A stretch of DNA of 11,383 bases, taken from Myxococcales bacterium. GTDB taxonomy: Bacteria; Myxococcota_A; Polyangia; Polyangiales; Polyangiaceae. The position numbers were made by a program, and so were the translations under genes. Under the pieces are notes generated by a model. It made no database searches. It saw only the letters and a program-made list of their open reading frames with translations, and was not told the DNA's origin. Location of the stretch: the NCBI GenBank assembly GCA_025362165.1, contig JANYHY010000067.1:1-11383 (forward strand), in the 5' to 3' direction. This document shows, piece by piece, positions 1-6,555 of this stretch. The first letter of the stretch is position 1, and each line of letters starts with the position of its first letter.

Positions 1-579
1 GTGATCGCATACGTGGGCGCATGCGCCGGCGACACCCTCGGCTTCGAGAAGATGATCGGCCCGCTGATCTTCGGTCTCACGGCGAAGGTCGTGCCCGTGC
101 GCCTCACCAAGAAATCGCTCCTGACGAGCGAGGCGAAGGCAAAGCTGCAGGACGCGGACATCGTCTTCTTCACGGGCGGAGACGTGCACGCCGGCATGCA
201 AGTGATCAACGACCGAGGGCTCGCGCCCTTCTTCAGAGAGATCAACGTACGAGGCAAGCTGATGGAGGGAGTCTCTGCGGGCTCGATCTTGTTGGGCGAG
301 CGGTGGGTCGTCTTTCCAGACGCAGGGCACGCTGGTGAGCCAAAGGTGTTCGATTGTCTTGGCGTCGTTCCACACTCGTTCGACGCGCACGACGAGAATG
401 ATTGGGAGGAGCTGCACGTGCTCGCGAAGCTTCTGCCCAAGAGACCAGACGACTGGGTGTGTGGTCTCGTCTCGGGGACGTGCGCAGTCTACGATGATGG
501 CGAGCTCACCGCGCGGGGCGGCGCGCTCCATCGCTTCGCCACTGGAACCAGCAAGAAGCTGCCGGATCTCACGCCTTAG
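1..579 (+). CDS. Peptidase S51 / type 1 glutamine amidotransferase-like protein, 5'-truncated by window edge
   Basis: Seen: 192 codons are open from the first base to a TAG stop. Residues 54-61 read IVFFTGGD, and residues 90-95 read GVSAGS, the nucleophile elbow of S51 peptidases and cyanophycinase-like proteins, with Ser92 as the likely nucleophile. A conserved acidic/His stretch DAHDENDWEEL (128-138) follows, with His130 a candidate catalytic residue. Known: related proteins of this flavodoxin-like alpha/beta family usually carry about 30-40 more residues at the N-terminus, including a Gly-rich first strand. The GTG at base 1 therefore looks internal, aligning with the AYVGAxxGD strand, and the true start probably lies upstream. 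The substrate is unknown: dipeptidase E-type Asp-X cleavage is the nearest precedent, but many relatives are uncharacterised. The 3' end overlaps the convergent rnc gene by 11 bp. The fold is confident, the activity is not. Confidence 0.8.
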   Translation: MIAYVGACAGDTLGFEKMIGPLIFGLTAKVVPVRLTKKSLLTSEAKAKLQDADIVFFTGGDVHAGMQVINDRGLAPFFREINVRGKLMEGVSAGSILLGERWVVFPDAGHAGEPKVFDCLGVVPHSFDAHDENDWEELHVLAKLLPKRPDDWVCGLVSGTCAVYDDGELTARGGALHRFATGTSKKLPDLTP

Positions 580-1255
580 TCAGAGCGTCTTCCGCTGCGG
601 CGCGCTCGGCGGCCTTCTTCGACGGACCCTCGCCGCTGCCCAACACACGCTCGCCGATCACGACCTCGACCGCGAACGTCGGTGCGTGAGAAGGACCAGA
701 GCTCTCGGTCACGCGATACGTGGGTGTCCCCTCCGAGCGCGCTTGCATCATCTCTTGGAGCACGCCCTTGGGATCGCGACCGCCTGTCTCACGCGCGACG
801 GCGAGCGCCTCCTCCACGATGTCTCTGACCAAGAGCCTCGCGGCTTCGAGGCCACGCGCTTCATAGACCGCGGCGACGACGGCTTCCACGGCGTCTGCGA
901 GCACGTTCGTGTGCTCGCGCTCCGGACCTGCGCGCGCGCCTTTGCCGAGCGCGAGCGACGCGCCAAGCTCCATCTTCTTCGCCCACGCAGCGAGCGCGAC
1001 GGCGTTGACCGCCGAGCTTCGCATGCGAGAGAGGGCACCCTCGTCCGCGTGTGGATCGCTCTGCACCACGAGCTCGCTCGTGCAGAGTCCGAGCACCGCG
1101 TCACCCAAGAACTCGAGGCGTTGGTTGTGTGGAGCACCGGTCTCGTGCGCGAAGCTCGGGTGCGTGAGCGCCTCCTCGAGACGCGGGATCGCGCCCTCTC
1201 CAACGATCGCCGCGAGGCGCGCCTGAAACGCGAGACGATCGTCAGCGAGACTCAA
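569..1255 (-). CDS. rnc: Ribonuclease III
   Basis: Endoribonuclease that cuts double-stranded RNA during rRNA and mRNA maturation in the cytoplasm. Seen: with the TTG start at 1255 the protein has 228 residues, the usual bacterial length. The signature NQRLEFLGDAVL lies at residues 44-55. Metal-binding carboxylates are Glu48, Asp52, Asp121 and Glu124 (LADAVEA). A C-terminal double-stranded-RNA-binding domain spans about 161-228, with the KKAAERAAAEDAL helix near the end. The E. coli Glu38 position is Gln (residue 45), a common variant. The reading frame is open further upstream to 1351, but that extension lies wholly inside phhB and has low-complexity Arg-rich content, so it is unlikely to be translated. 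The TTG overlaps the phhB TGA as TTGA, which suggests translational coupling. Only a weak GAG-type ribosome site is visible. The 3' end overlaps the convergent S51-like gene by 11 bp. Confidence 0.95.
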   Translation of the reverse strand: MSLADDRLAFQARLAAIVGEGAIPRLEEALTHPSFAHETGAPHNQRLEFLGDAVLGLCTSELVVQSDPHADEGALSRMRSSAVNAVALAAWAKKMELGASLALGKGARAGPEREHTNVLADAVEAVVAAVYEARGLEAARLLVRDIVEEALAVARETGGRDPKGVLQEMMQARSEGTPTYRVTESSGPSHAPTFAVEVVIGERVLGSGEGPSKKAAERAAAEDALTKA

Positions 1256-1542
1256 CGCGCGAGCTCGTCGCAGCGCTCTGCTAGCGCCAGGTCGAGCTCC
1301 GTGATGCCGCCAGCGTCGTGCGTGGTCCAGAGGACGTCCGCGCGCCCCCACCCGATCGTGAGGTCTGGGTGATGGTCGCGTTTCTCCGCTTCGAACCCCA
1401 CGCGCACCGCGAACGCCATCGACCCGCCGAAGTCAGGGAAAGCGAAGCGCTTGGTCAACCCCTCGCCCGCTCGCGTCCACCCAACCCGCGCGGCTATCCA
1501 GGCGTCGATGGTTGATGAATCAAGCTTCTGCGGTCGGCCCAT
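1252..1542 (-). CDS. phhB: Pterin-4a-carbinolamine dehydratase (4a-hydroxytetrahydrobiopterin dehydratase)
   Basis: Dehydrates the 4a-carbinolamine formed when aromatic amino acid hydroxylases use tetrahydropterin, regenerating the cofactor; a small cytoplasmic enzyme. Seen: 96 residues, the normal family length. The hallmark EKRDHHPDL gives His57-His58-Pro59, and WTTHDAGGITELD gives His75 and Asp84, matching the catalytic His-His-Pro...His...Asp pattern of the PCD/DCoH family. A GTG six bases further upstream (1548) is an alternative start. ATG at 1542 is preferred because it is the stronger codon, although neither start has a clear ribosome-binding site. It is the first gene of a phhB-rnc pair joined by a 4-bp stop/start overlap. 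No phenylalanine hydroxylase is in the window, so its partner enzyme must be elsewhere, or the protein has a more general pterin repair role. Confidence 0.92.
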   Translation of the reverse strand: MGRPQKLDSSTIDAWIAARVGWTRAGEGLTKRFAFPDFGGSMAFAVRVGFEAEKRDHHPDLTIGWGRADVLWTTHDAGGITELDLALAERCDELAR

Positions 1543-1659
1543 GCACACAACAGGCTACCCGTTTGGCCTCTCTTCGGGAACCCGCTGAGGGCGTCGCTGT
1601 CTGCTCAGGAAATGCCCCGCTTCGTCCCCGTCACTTCCACACGCTATGCTGGTCGGCCC
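1543..1659. promoter_or_regulatory. Divergent intergenic region between phhB and the zinc-ribbon membrane gene
   Basis: 117 bp must hold promoters for both directions. On the plus strand TATGCT at 1645-1650 resembles a -10 box (4 of 6 to TATAAT), with TTCGTC at 1621-1626 as a poor -35, spacer 18. If used, transcription would begin within a few bases of the ATG at 1660, giving a nearly leaderless message. No clear promoter was found for phhB. Inference from sequence only. Confidence 0.3.
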
Positions 1660-1666
1660 ATGGGCC
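1655..1666. repeat. 12-bp palindrome centred on a start codon; half of it repeated at 1532-1543
   Basis: GGCCCATGGGCC is a perfect palindrome whose central ATG is the chosen start of the zinc-ribbon gene. The 12-mer GGTCGGCCCATG at 1651-1662 also occurs at 1532-1543, where its CAT is the phhB start codon on the opposite strand. The palindrome could base-pair around the start codon in RNA or be a protein site. Chance is a serious alternative in GC-rich DNA. Confidence 0.4.
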
Positions 1667-2277
1667 TGGTTGCTTGCCCCTTCTGTCGTGAGATGTTCGA
1701 GTCGGGTGAGACGAAGGCTTGCCCCGTTTGCGGAATGAACCTCGTGGCCTTCGAGGCGCTCCCTCCGTCGCACGACGCAGTCGGCGAGGACATTCCGGTA
1801 GAGCCGCACCATGAGGTGCTCCCATGGAAGATGATCGGTCGCAACCGCCTCGCGCTGCCGCTGGTGGCGCTCCTAGGGTTGCTGATGTTCTTTCAACCGT
1901 GGGTTCACGTCACTCTCCCCGAGACGATGGACCTCAACGGCTTTGACATGGCGCGTCGGCTGGGCTGGTCGTGGAGCGCGGGGTGCGCTTGGGTGGTCTT
2001 GGTCCCGACGGTGCTGAGCCGCCGCACGATATGGCAACTGCGTGGCGCGCGCGTGGCTGCTGCGTTCTTGAGCGCAGTCCCTGCGGTGACCACGCTGATC
2101 CTCTTGGCGAAACCTCCGCACAGCGGCCTCATCCCCGTGCAGTTCGAGTACGGCTTCGGTTTGTTCGCGACCATGATCCTTTCGATCGCCGCCGTCGTGC
2201 TCTCGATCGGCCTGGGCGGAAAGATCGAAGACATCAAGGTCGCGCGCGGCACGTCCAAGGGTGAGCTGCTCCACTAA
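1660..2277 (+). CDS. Zinc-ribbon membrane protein, unknown function
   Basis: Not recognised as a named family. Seen: 205 residues from ATG 1660. A compact CPFC...CPVCG motif (Cys6, Cys9, Cys21, Cys24) forms a likely zinc ribbon at the very N-terminus. After a short linker come about four hydrophobic segments, near residues 64-82, 103-119, 131-150 and 165-187. The C-terminal tail is short and charged, so both ends are probably cytoplasmic. The frame is open back to an ATG at 1612, but the sequence between is not zinc-ribbon-like, and the Cys motif sits at the usual distance from the 1660 start. It is followed 47 bp downstream, on the same strand, by a second Cys-motif membrane protein, which suggests one unit. 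Function unknown; a sensory or assembly role for the metal-binding head is only a guess. Confidence 0.75.
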   Translation: MGLVACPFCREMFESGETKACPVCGMNLVAFEALPPSHDAVGEDIPVEPHHEVLPWKMIGRNRLALPLVALLGLLMFFQPWVHVTLPETMDLNGFDMARRLGWSWSAGCAWVVLVPTVLSRRTIWQLRGARVAAAFLSAVPAVTTLILLAKPPHSGLIPVQFEYGFGLFATMILSIAAVVLSIGLGGKIEDIKVARGTSKGELLH

Positions 2278-2324
2278 AGCGTAACTCCTGGCATGCGAGC
2301 CATTTGTAGGCCATTCTTACGGCC

Positions 2325-3152
2325 ATGCCGGGGGGTGGACGCGCGCAAAGAAAGATCGAGCGCGAGGAGAGCACTCCCTCGTCGCGAGAGGGCGAGCTCT
2401 ACGATGTCCCCGCCGCGGTCGTCTGCGCGATGTGTGGAGACCCCGACTGCGCAGGTTGCTCCGAGGAGCGCTCGCGCTCGGGCGTCATCGCGATCATCGC
2501 GTGGGAGCGTGAAGGCAGCATGCTCGGCAGAGTTTGGTCCACGGCACATGCCGCTACGATCAACTCCGAGGCGTTCTTCGAAAACCTCCCTGACGGTCCC
2601 GTCACGCCGGCCCTTCGCTTCGCGGCGATCAGCGAGCTCTTGGCGGCGAGCACGCTCTCATTGGTGATGCTCGCGATGTTCAGCGCGGTCGCTCCGCTCT
2701 GGCTGCGCGACGTCATGCTGGATCCCGCCGCGCGCGACACGGCGCTGCGCGTGGCGATCCTCGCGGTGCCTGGCCTCGCGATGATGCTAGTGGCGGCGCA
2801 CGCGGCTCACGGCTACGCGCTCGATGTCGGCGCGCGTCGCTCCGGCGCTCAGTCGCAGCCATCACGCGCGCTGCGCTTCGGCCTTTACGCAGCGGGCTGG
2901 GACGTCGTGCTCGGGCCGATCGGCTTTTTCGTGCTGCTCGCCAAGCAAGGCTTCGGCGCCGCGTTTCGACTCGGATCGATCGGCGTGGGCTTGCCGACGC
3001 GCAGCTCGCTCGCGTTCTTGCGCGGCGCCTACAAGCTGCAACACGAAGCCGCGAAGCCTGCGCTGAACACGTCGTACCTCGCCGCGATCTTGGCGACGCT
3101 GGTGTGCGCGTTCGTGATCACCTCGGCCGTCGTGGTCGCGATCATCCTCTAA
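2325..3152 (+). CDS. Multi-spanning membrane protein with N-terminal CxxC-x4-CxxC motif, possibly Yip1-like
   Basis: Seen: 275 residues. A polar N-terminus contains CAMCGDPDCAGC (Cys34, Cys37, Cys42, Cys45), a tight four-cysteine cluster that could bind zinc. Residues 54-95 include IIAWEREGSMLGRVW...FFENLPDGP, which resembles the amphipathic lead-in of bacterial Yip1-type membrane domains (W..R...LW.....FF..L). Hydrophobic segments follow near residues 100-122, 140-163, 182-205 and 252-275, the last ending the protein. The ATG at 2325 has no strong ribosome-binding site. The gene converges on the haem lipoprotein gene with a 9-bp gap. The Yip1 assignment is tentative and from memory of the family pattern. 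Such proteins are annotated as hypothetical in most myxobacteria, and no biochemical role can be given. Confidence 0.75.
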   Translation: MPGGGRAQRKIEREESTPSSREGELYDVPAAVVCAMCGDPDCAGCSEERSRSGVIAIIAWEREGSMLGRVWSTAHAATINSEAFFENLPDGPVTPALRFAAISELLAASTLSLVMLAMFSAVAPLWLRDVMLDPAARDTALRVAILAVPGLAMMLVAAHAAHGYALDVGARRSGAQSQPSRALRFGLYAAGWDVVLGPIGFFVLLAKQGFGAAFRLGSIGVGLPTRSSLAFLRGAYKLQHEAAKPALNTSYLAAILATLVCAFVITSAVVVAIIL

Positions 3153-3161
3153 CGAAACTCT

Positions 3162-3611
3162 CTAGCGAAACAAGAGGTCGCTCGGCGCGTCCGCGTGACA
3201 ACTGCCGCAGGACTCGCGCGCGCTGGCGTTCGTCTTGTCGTCGAGCACGACGCCGGTCTCGTCTTGCGCGTACCAGCTCCAACCGTTCGGCTCACGCTTC
3301 ATCACGTAGGTCGGGCCCGCCCTTCCCGTCGCGCGCTCACGATGCTCTTCGACGAACAACGATGACGTCTCGTCGCTCAGCACCTCTCCATCGAAGCGAC
3401 CAAGGCCATGCTGCGAAGGCGACGCGCTCATCACCTTAGTCAAATGCGCGCGGTAGTCCTTCGGGAGGACCGCCAACGTGCGCACAGGCGCGCCCGCGTC
3501 CATTGGCGCGTTCACAGCCGAGTGACCATCGTGCGAGAAGCCGACACCCGCGCCTGGATGCGACGCGCACCCCGCGCAGATCACCAAAAGCGCCGCCCGC
3601 TTCAGCTCCAC
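3162..3611 (-). CDS. Cytochrome P460-like haem lipoprotein
   Basis: Seen: 149 residues from GTG 3611. The N-terminus MELKRAALLVICAGC is a short lipoprotein signal with Cys15 as the lipidated residue; Cys at -3 is unusual for a lipobox. A single c-type haem site CGSCH (Cys135, Cys138, His139) lies ten residues from the end, in the tail CGSCHADAPSDLLF. That tail, with YRAHLTKVMS near the front and a GWSWYA strand before the haem site, resembles cytochrome P460 / cytochrome c' beta proteins. Known: P460 proteins carry a Lys-crosslinked haem and oxidise hydroxylamine, while the c' beta forms bind NO. Which activity applies here cannot be read, and the crosslinking Lys was not identified. It starts 19 bp after the stop of the outer-membrane protein gene, so the two are probably co-transcribed. 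It would be anchored in the periplasm or outer membrane. Confidence 0.75.
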   Translation of the reverse strand: MELKRAALLVICAGCASHPGAGVGFSHDGHSAVNAPMDAGAPVRTLAVLPKDYRAHLTKVMSASPSQHGLGRFDGEVLSDETSSLFVEEHRERATGRAGPTYVMKREPNGWSWYAQDETGVVLDDKTNASARESCGSCHADAPSDLLFR

Positions 3612-3630
3612 GTCGGCCCGCGTCCGCCGC

Positions 3631-4773
3631 TCAAAAGTGGACGCCAGCCTCGAACGCCATCGTCCATTGACGGATGTCTTGCAAGCGGTCGTCGTCGTCG
3701 TGCGGCGAGGTGAGATCGATGATGAACTGTCCCGCGAGGTACAAGAACTCGTAGCGGTAGTTCAACCCGATGATGCCGCGATTGCGCTGCGTGCGGACCT
3801 TCTGGAACACGAAGTTGTTGTTGAAGTCGGAGTTCGCGGGCGCCCCATTCGAGTAGTGGTTCGAGCAGTCAGGCGAGCCAGTATCTTTGTTCGGTCCCGT
3901 GTAGCCGCACTGCTTGAGCGGATCGACGTTCGGCGTCGAGTCGATGATCGTCGAGTCTCCGAAGATCCAGAGCCGCTGGTAGCCGACGTACGGAGTGAGC
4001 TGTGAGCTGTCGGCGATGGCGATGCGCTTGCTGATCTGCACGTCCAACCCGACCGTGGTGAGCGTGAACTTGCTCGTGCCCGCGAGCGTACGCACTCCGC
4101 CGCCAACGGCGACGTCTGGGAGAATGCCGAGCACGCCAGTTCGGAAGCCCTCGAGCGGTGCCCAGCGAACGTCCGCGCCGACCACCCAAAGCGTGGTGTT
4201 CGCCATGTAGCCGAGCGCGCCGGCGAGCTCGAAGCCGAGCGGCAAGCCCTTGCGCGCCTTGAGAGAGTAGAGCTGCAGCGTCGAGTCAGGGCTGTTGTTC
4301 GTGGTGCCGAACGCTTTGGTGTTCGGATCTTTCGCGCCTTGGGTGCCTTGGTGCCAGTATTGGATCGCTTGACCCGAGTCTTTGTCCGTCGCCGTCGCGT
4401 CCGCGTTGATCTTCGTGTACGCCGCTTCGAACGTCAGCGCGAAGCCGCCGATACCCGTCGTGCGCGCGGGGTGCAGCGCGGTCGGTGCCATGGCGAAGCC
4501 GAGCTCGCTGATGAGGTTCGCGAACGCGGCGTTGTGCGGCCTGCACAAGAACGAGTTCGGGTTCTTGCCGTTGATCGTGAACGACGACTCAGGGTTTGCT
4601 GCGACCTCTTGGCACGAGTTGGTGCCTGTCGGGAACGGGCCGTTTGGCTGGACGACGAGCCTCTCGGTCACCGGGTCCATGTTGTCGGCGAGAGCATCCC
4701 CGGCCCCCCCGACCACCAAAGCGGCCGAGCCAATCCCAAGCGTGATCGCGAAGACCGTTCGAAGCAATCGCAT
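3631..4773 (-). CDS. Putative outer-membrane beta-barrel protein
   Basis: Seen: 380 residues. The Sec signal peptide spans residues 1-29, with a hydrophobic core and cleavage after Ala-Leu-Ala before Asp30. The mature part is rich in alternating hydrophobic/polar stretches with Gly, Tyr and Asn/Asp-rich loops (for example GPNKDTGSPDC and FNNNFVF). It ends in GVHF, a terminal Phe typical of proteins inserted by the BAM machinery. Four cysteines (NSC, FLC, KQC, PDC) could form disulfides in the periplasm or loops. No enzyme motif was found. It is the first gene of a pair with the P460-like lipoprotein downstream and is divergent from trmL across 55 bp. A porin or surface structural role is inferred; the ligand is unknown. 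Confidence 0.75.
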   Translation of the reverse strand: MRLLRTVFAITLGIGSAALVVGGAGDALADNMDPVTERLVVQPNGPFPTGTNSCQEVAANPESSFTINGKNPNSFLCRPHNAAFANLISELGFAMAPTALHPARTTGIGGFALTFEAAYTKINADATATDKDSGQAIQYWHQGTQGAKDPNTKAFGTTNNSPDSTLQLYSLKARKGLPLGFELAGALGYMANTTLWVVGADVRWAPLEGFRTGVLGILPDVAVGGGVRTLAGTSKFTLTTVGLDVQISKRIAIADSSQLTPYVGYQRLWIFGDSTIIDSTPNVDPLKQCGYTGPNKDTGSPDCSNHYSNGAPANSDFNNNFVFQKVRTQRNRGIIGLNYRYEFLYLAGQFIIDLTSPHDDDDRLQDIRQWTMAFEAGVHF

Positions 4774-4783
4774 CCGATCCGCG

Positions 4784-4813
4784 AGCCTACGTTTGGCGCA
4801 TAATCCCCGTCAA
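4784..4813 (-). promoter_or_regulatory. Candidate promoter of the outer-membrane protein operon
   Basis: On the minus strand TTGACG (4813-4808) and TAGGCT (4789-4784) are separated by 18 bp. The -35 matches 5 of 6 consensus bases, the -10 only 3 of 6. Transcription would start a few bases before the ATG at 4773, with GGA just upstream of the start codon. By eye only. Confidence 0.4.
4799..4804 (+). promoter_or_regulatory. Candidate -10 box for trmL
   Basis: CATAAT matches the TATAAT consensus at 5 of 6 positions and lies 24 bp before the trmL ATG. No convincing -35 was seen. It sits inside the spacer of the opposing promoter candidate, so the two polymerase sites would overlap. An AAGG at 4813-4816 is a distant possible ribosome site. 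Confidence 0.4.
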
Positions 4814-4828
4814 GGTAAGCGTTAGCCG

Positions 4829-5356
4829 ATGACGTCTCGCCTGCGAGCCCCGAAGCCCCCGCGCCCGTTTCACATTGTGCTCGTAGAGCCTGAAATCCCG
4901 CCCAATACGGGCAACATCGCCCGTCTGGCGGCCGCGACGGGGTCAGCTCTTCATTTGGTCGGGAGGTTGGGATTTCGCATCGATGACCACGCCGTTCGGC
5001 GAGCCGGCCTCGATTATTGGCACCTGGTCGACCTGTCCGTGCACGTGGACTTCGCTCAGTTCGAGCACGCTTGGCAGAAGCTAGAACCGGAGGGCAAGTT
5101 GTTCTTGTTCACCGCGCACGCTTCGAAGAGCTACTTGGAGGCTGACTTTCGGCCTGGCGATGCCCTCGTGTTCGGCAGAGAGAGCGTCGGTCTCTCTGCA
5201 GAGCTCGTCGCGAAGTATCCCGATCGTGCGGTGGCGATCCCGACGGTCGGCGCTGTGAGGTCTCTCAACTTGGCGAACGCCGCGAGCATCGCGCTCTATG
5301 AGGCGCTCCGTCGCGCAGGCCTGCTCACGGACAGCAAGCTCGAGCCCGATGCGTGA
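4829..5356 (+). CDS. trmL: tRNA (cytidine(34)/uridine(34)-2'-O)-methyltransferase
   Basis: A SPOUT-class enzyme that uses S-adenosylmethionine to methylate the ribose of wobble nucleotide 34 in tRNA-Leu isoacceptors. Seen: 175 residues, slightly longer than the usual 155-160 because of a basic N-terminal extension (MTSRLRAPKPPRP). Family motifs appear in order: HIVLVEPEIPPNTGNIARLAAATG begins at residue 15; LVFGRESVGL and IPTVGAVRSLNLANAASI form the knotted SAM-binding region near residues 111-155. The start at 4829 is the first ATG before motif 1 and leaves 55 bp to the divergent outer-membrane gene. The gene ends 4 bp short of the convergent gcdH stop. Nothing looks degraded; confidence in the family is high. 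Confidence 0.95.
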   Translation: MTSRLRAPKPPRPFHIVLVEPEIPPNTGNIARLAAATGSALHLVGRLGFRIDDHAVRRAGLDYWHLVDLSVHVDFAQFEHAWQKLEPEGKLFLFTAHASKSYLEADFRPGDALVFGRESVGLSAELVAKYPDRAVAIPTVGAVRSLNLANAASIALYEALRRAGLLTDSKLEPDA

Positions 5357-5364
5357 TCGATCAC
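5353..5364. repeat. Palindrome spanning two convergent stop codons
   Basis: GTGATCGATCAC is a perfect 12-bp palindrome containing the TGA of trmL (5354-5356) and, on the other strand, the TGA of gcdH (5363-5361), placed symmetrically. It is too short and lacks a T-tract on either side, so a terminator function is not supported. It may be a by-product of two TGA codons meeting. Confidence 0.6.
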
Positions 5365-6533
5365 TCGAACGCGCTGATCCCGGTGATGTCTTGGCCGAGG
5401 ATCAGCGTGTGAACGTCGTGCGTGCCCTCGTAGGTGTAGACGGTCTCGAGGTTCGTGAGGTGTCGCATGATCGGATATTCGAGCGTGATGCCATTGCCGC
5501 CGAGGATGTCGCGGCACATTCGCGAAGCCTCGAGCGCCATGCGCACGTTGTTCCGCTTGATCATCGACACGTGCTGCGGGCGCAGCTTCTTCTCTTCCTT
5601 CAGTCGGCTCACCTCGAGCGCCATGAGCTGCGCGCACGAGATCTGCGTGAGCATCTCTGCGAGCTTCTGTTGGACGAGCTGGTGGGCGGCGATCGGTTTA
5701 CCTGCAAACTGCACGCGATTTTTGGCGTAATCCACGGCGCAATCGAAGCACGCGCTCGCGGCGCCGATGACGCCCCACGCGATGCCGAAGCGCGCGCTCG
5801 TCAAGCACGACAGCGGGCCCTTCATGCCTTTGACGTTCGGGAGGATCGCGTCCTTGGGCACGCGCACCTCCTCCATGATGAGCTCGCTCGTCACGCTCGC
5901 GCGCAGGCTCATCTTCTTGTGGATGGGTCGCGCCTCGAAGCCCTTCTTGTCCGTGGGGACGAGGAACCCGTGCACAACGCCGTCTAGTCCGCCGACCTTC
6001 GCCCAGACGAGCGCCACCTGCGCGAGGTTGCCGTTGGTGATCCAGCGTTTGGTGCCGGTGATGACCCAGCTGTCGCCGTCGTCGATCGCGACGGTGCGCA
6101 TGATGCCGGGGTTGCTGCCCGCGTCGGGCTCGGTGAGTCCGAAGCAGCCGATGACCTCGCCTTTGGCCATCTTCGGGAGGTAGCGCTCTTTCTGTTGTTC
6201 GGAGCCGAACGCCCATATTGGGTACATGACGAGGCTGCCTTGCACGCTCGCGAACGAGCGGATGCCGGAGTCACCGCGCTCGAGCTCCTGCATCGCGATG
6301 CCGTAACCCACCTCGCTCAAACCGGCGCACCCATATCCATGTAGATTACAACCGAGCAGCCCGAGCTCGGCGATCTCGCCGATCAGGTCGGTGGGGAAGG
6401 TGCCCTTCTCGAAGTGGTCGCTGATGACGGGCATCACGCGCGCGTCTACGAAGGAGCGAACGCTGCGCTGAACCTCTCGCTCTTCGGGGGTGAGGTGTCG
6501 GTCGAGCTCGAAGAAGTCGGGCATGGTCGGCAC
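5361..6533 (-). CDS. gcdH: Glutaryl-CoA dehydrogenase
   Basis: FAD-dependent enzyme of lysine, tryptophan and aromatic degradation that oxidises and decarboxylates glutaryl-CoA to crotonyl-CoA. Seen: 390 residues, the full family length. Motifs in order: RSFASVQGSLVMYPI (about 92-106), the acyl-CoA dehydrogenase signature GCFGLTEPDAGSNPG (129-143), KRWITNG (162-168), KMSLRASVTSE, CLTSARFGIAWGVIGAA, and near the end NLETVYTYEGTHDVHTLILG, where Glu369 is the catalytic base position. These patterns fit GcdH better than short- or medium-chain acyl-CoA dehydrogenases. Starts at ATG 6533; a second Met three residues in is possible. No electron-transfer flavoprotein or downstream pathway genes are in the window, so it appears as a single gene. 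Some non-decarboxylating relatives exist, so decarboxylation is inferred from the family majority. Confidence 0.95.
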   Translation of the reverse strand: MPTMPDFFELDRHLTPEEREVQRSVRSFVDARVMPVISDHFEKGTFPTDLIGEIAELGLLGCNLHGYGCAGLSEVGYGIAMQELERGDSGIRSFASVQGSLVMYPIWAFGSEQQKERYLPKMAKGEVIGCFGLTEPDAGSNPGIMRTVAIDDGDSWVITGTKRWITNGNLAQVALVWAKVGGLDGVVHGFLVPTDKKGFEARPIHKKMSLRASVTSELIMEEVRVPKDAILPNVKGMKGPLSCLTSARFGIAWGVIGAASACFDCAVDYAKNRVQFAGKPIAAHQLVQQKLAEMLTQISCAQLMALEVSRLKEEKKLRPQHVSMIKRNNVRMALEASRMCRDILGGNGITLEYPIMRHLTNLETVYTYEGTHDVHTLILGQDITGISAFE

Positions 6534-6555
6534 CGATTACCACTGTCCTTCGCGG

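Noticed and set aside
335..1372. 345-codon plus-strand frame opposite rnc and phhB
   Set aside because: Composition is Arg/Ser-rich with no domain; it overlaps two genes with clear catalytic motifs.
1661..1675. Sigma-54-like GG/GC spacing
   Set aside because: It lies after the start codon of the zinc-ribbon gene and lacks the TGGCAC/TTGCA context.
2299..2326. GCCAT repeated three times at 11- and 12-bp spacing before the second Cys-motif membrane gene
   Set aside because: Five bases is too short to separate from chance, and the third copy contains the start codon itself.
5298..5987. 229-codon plus-strand frame opposite gcdH
   Set aside because: Shadow of gcdH; starts inside trmL and has no recognisable motif.
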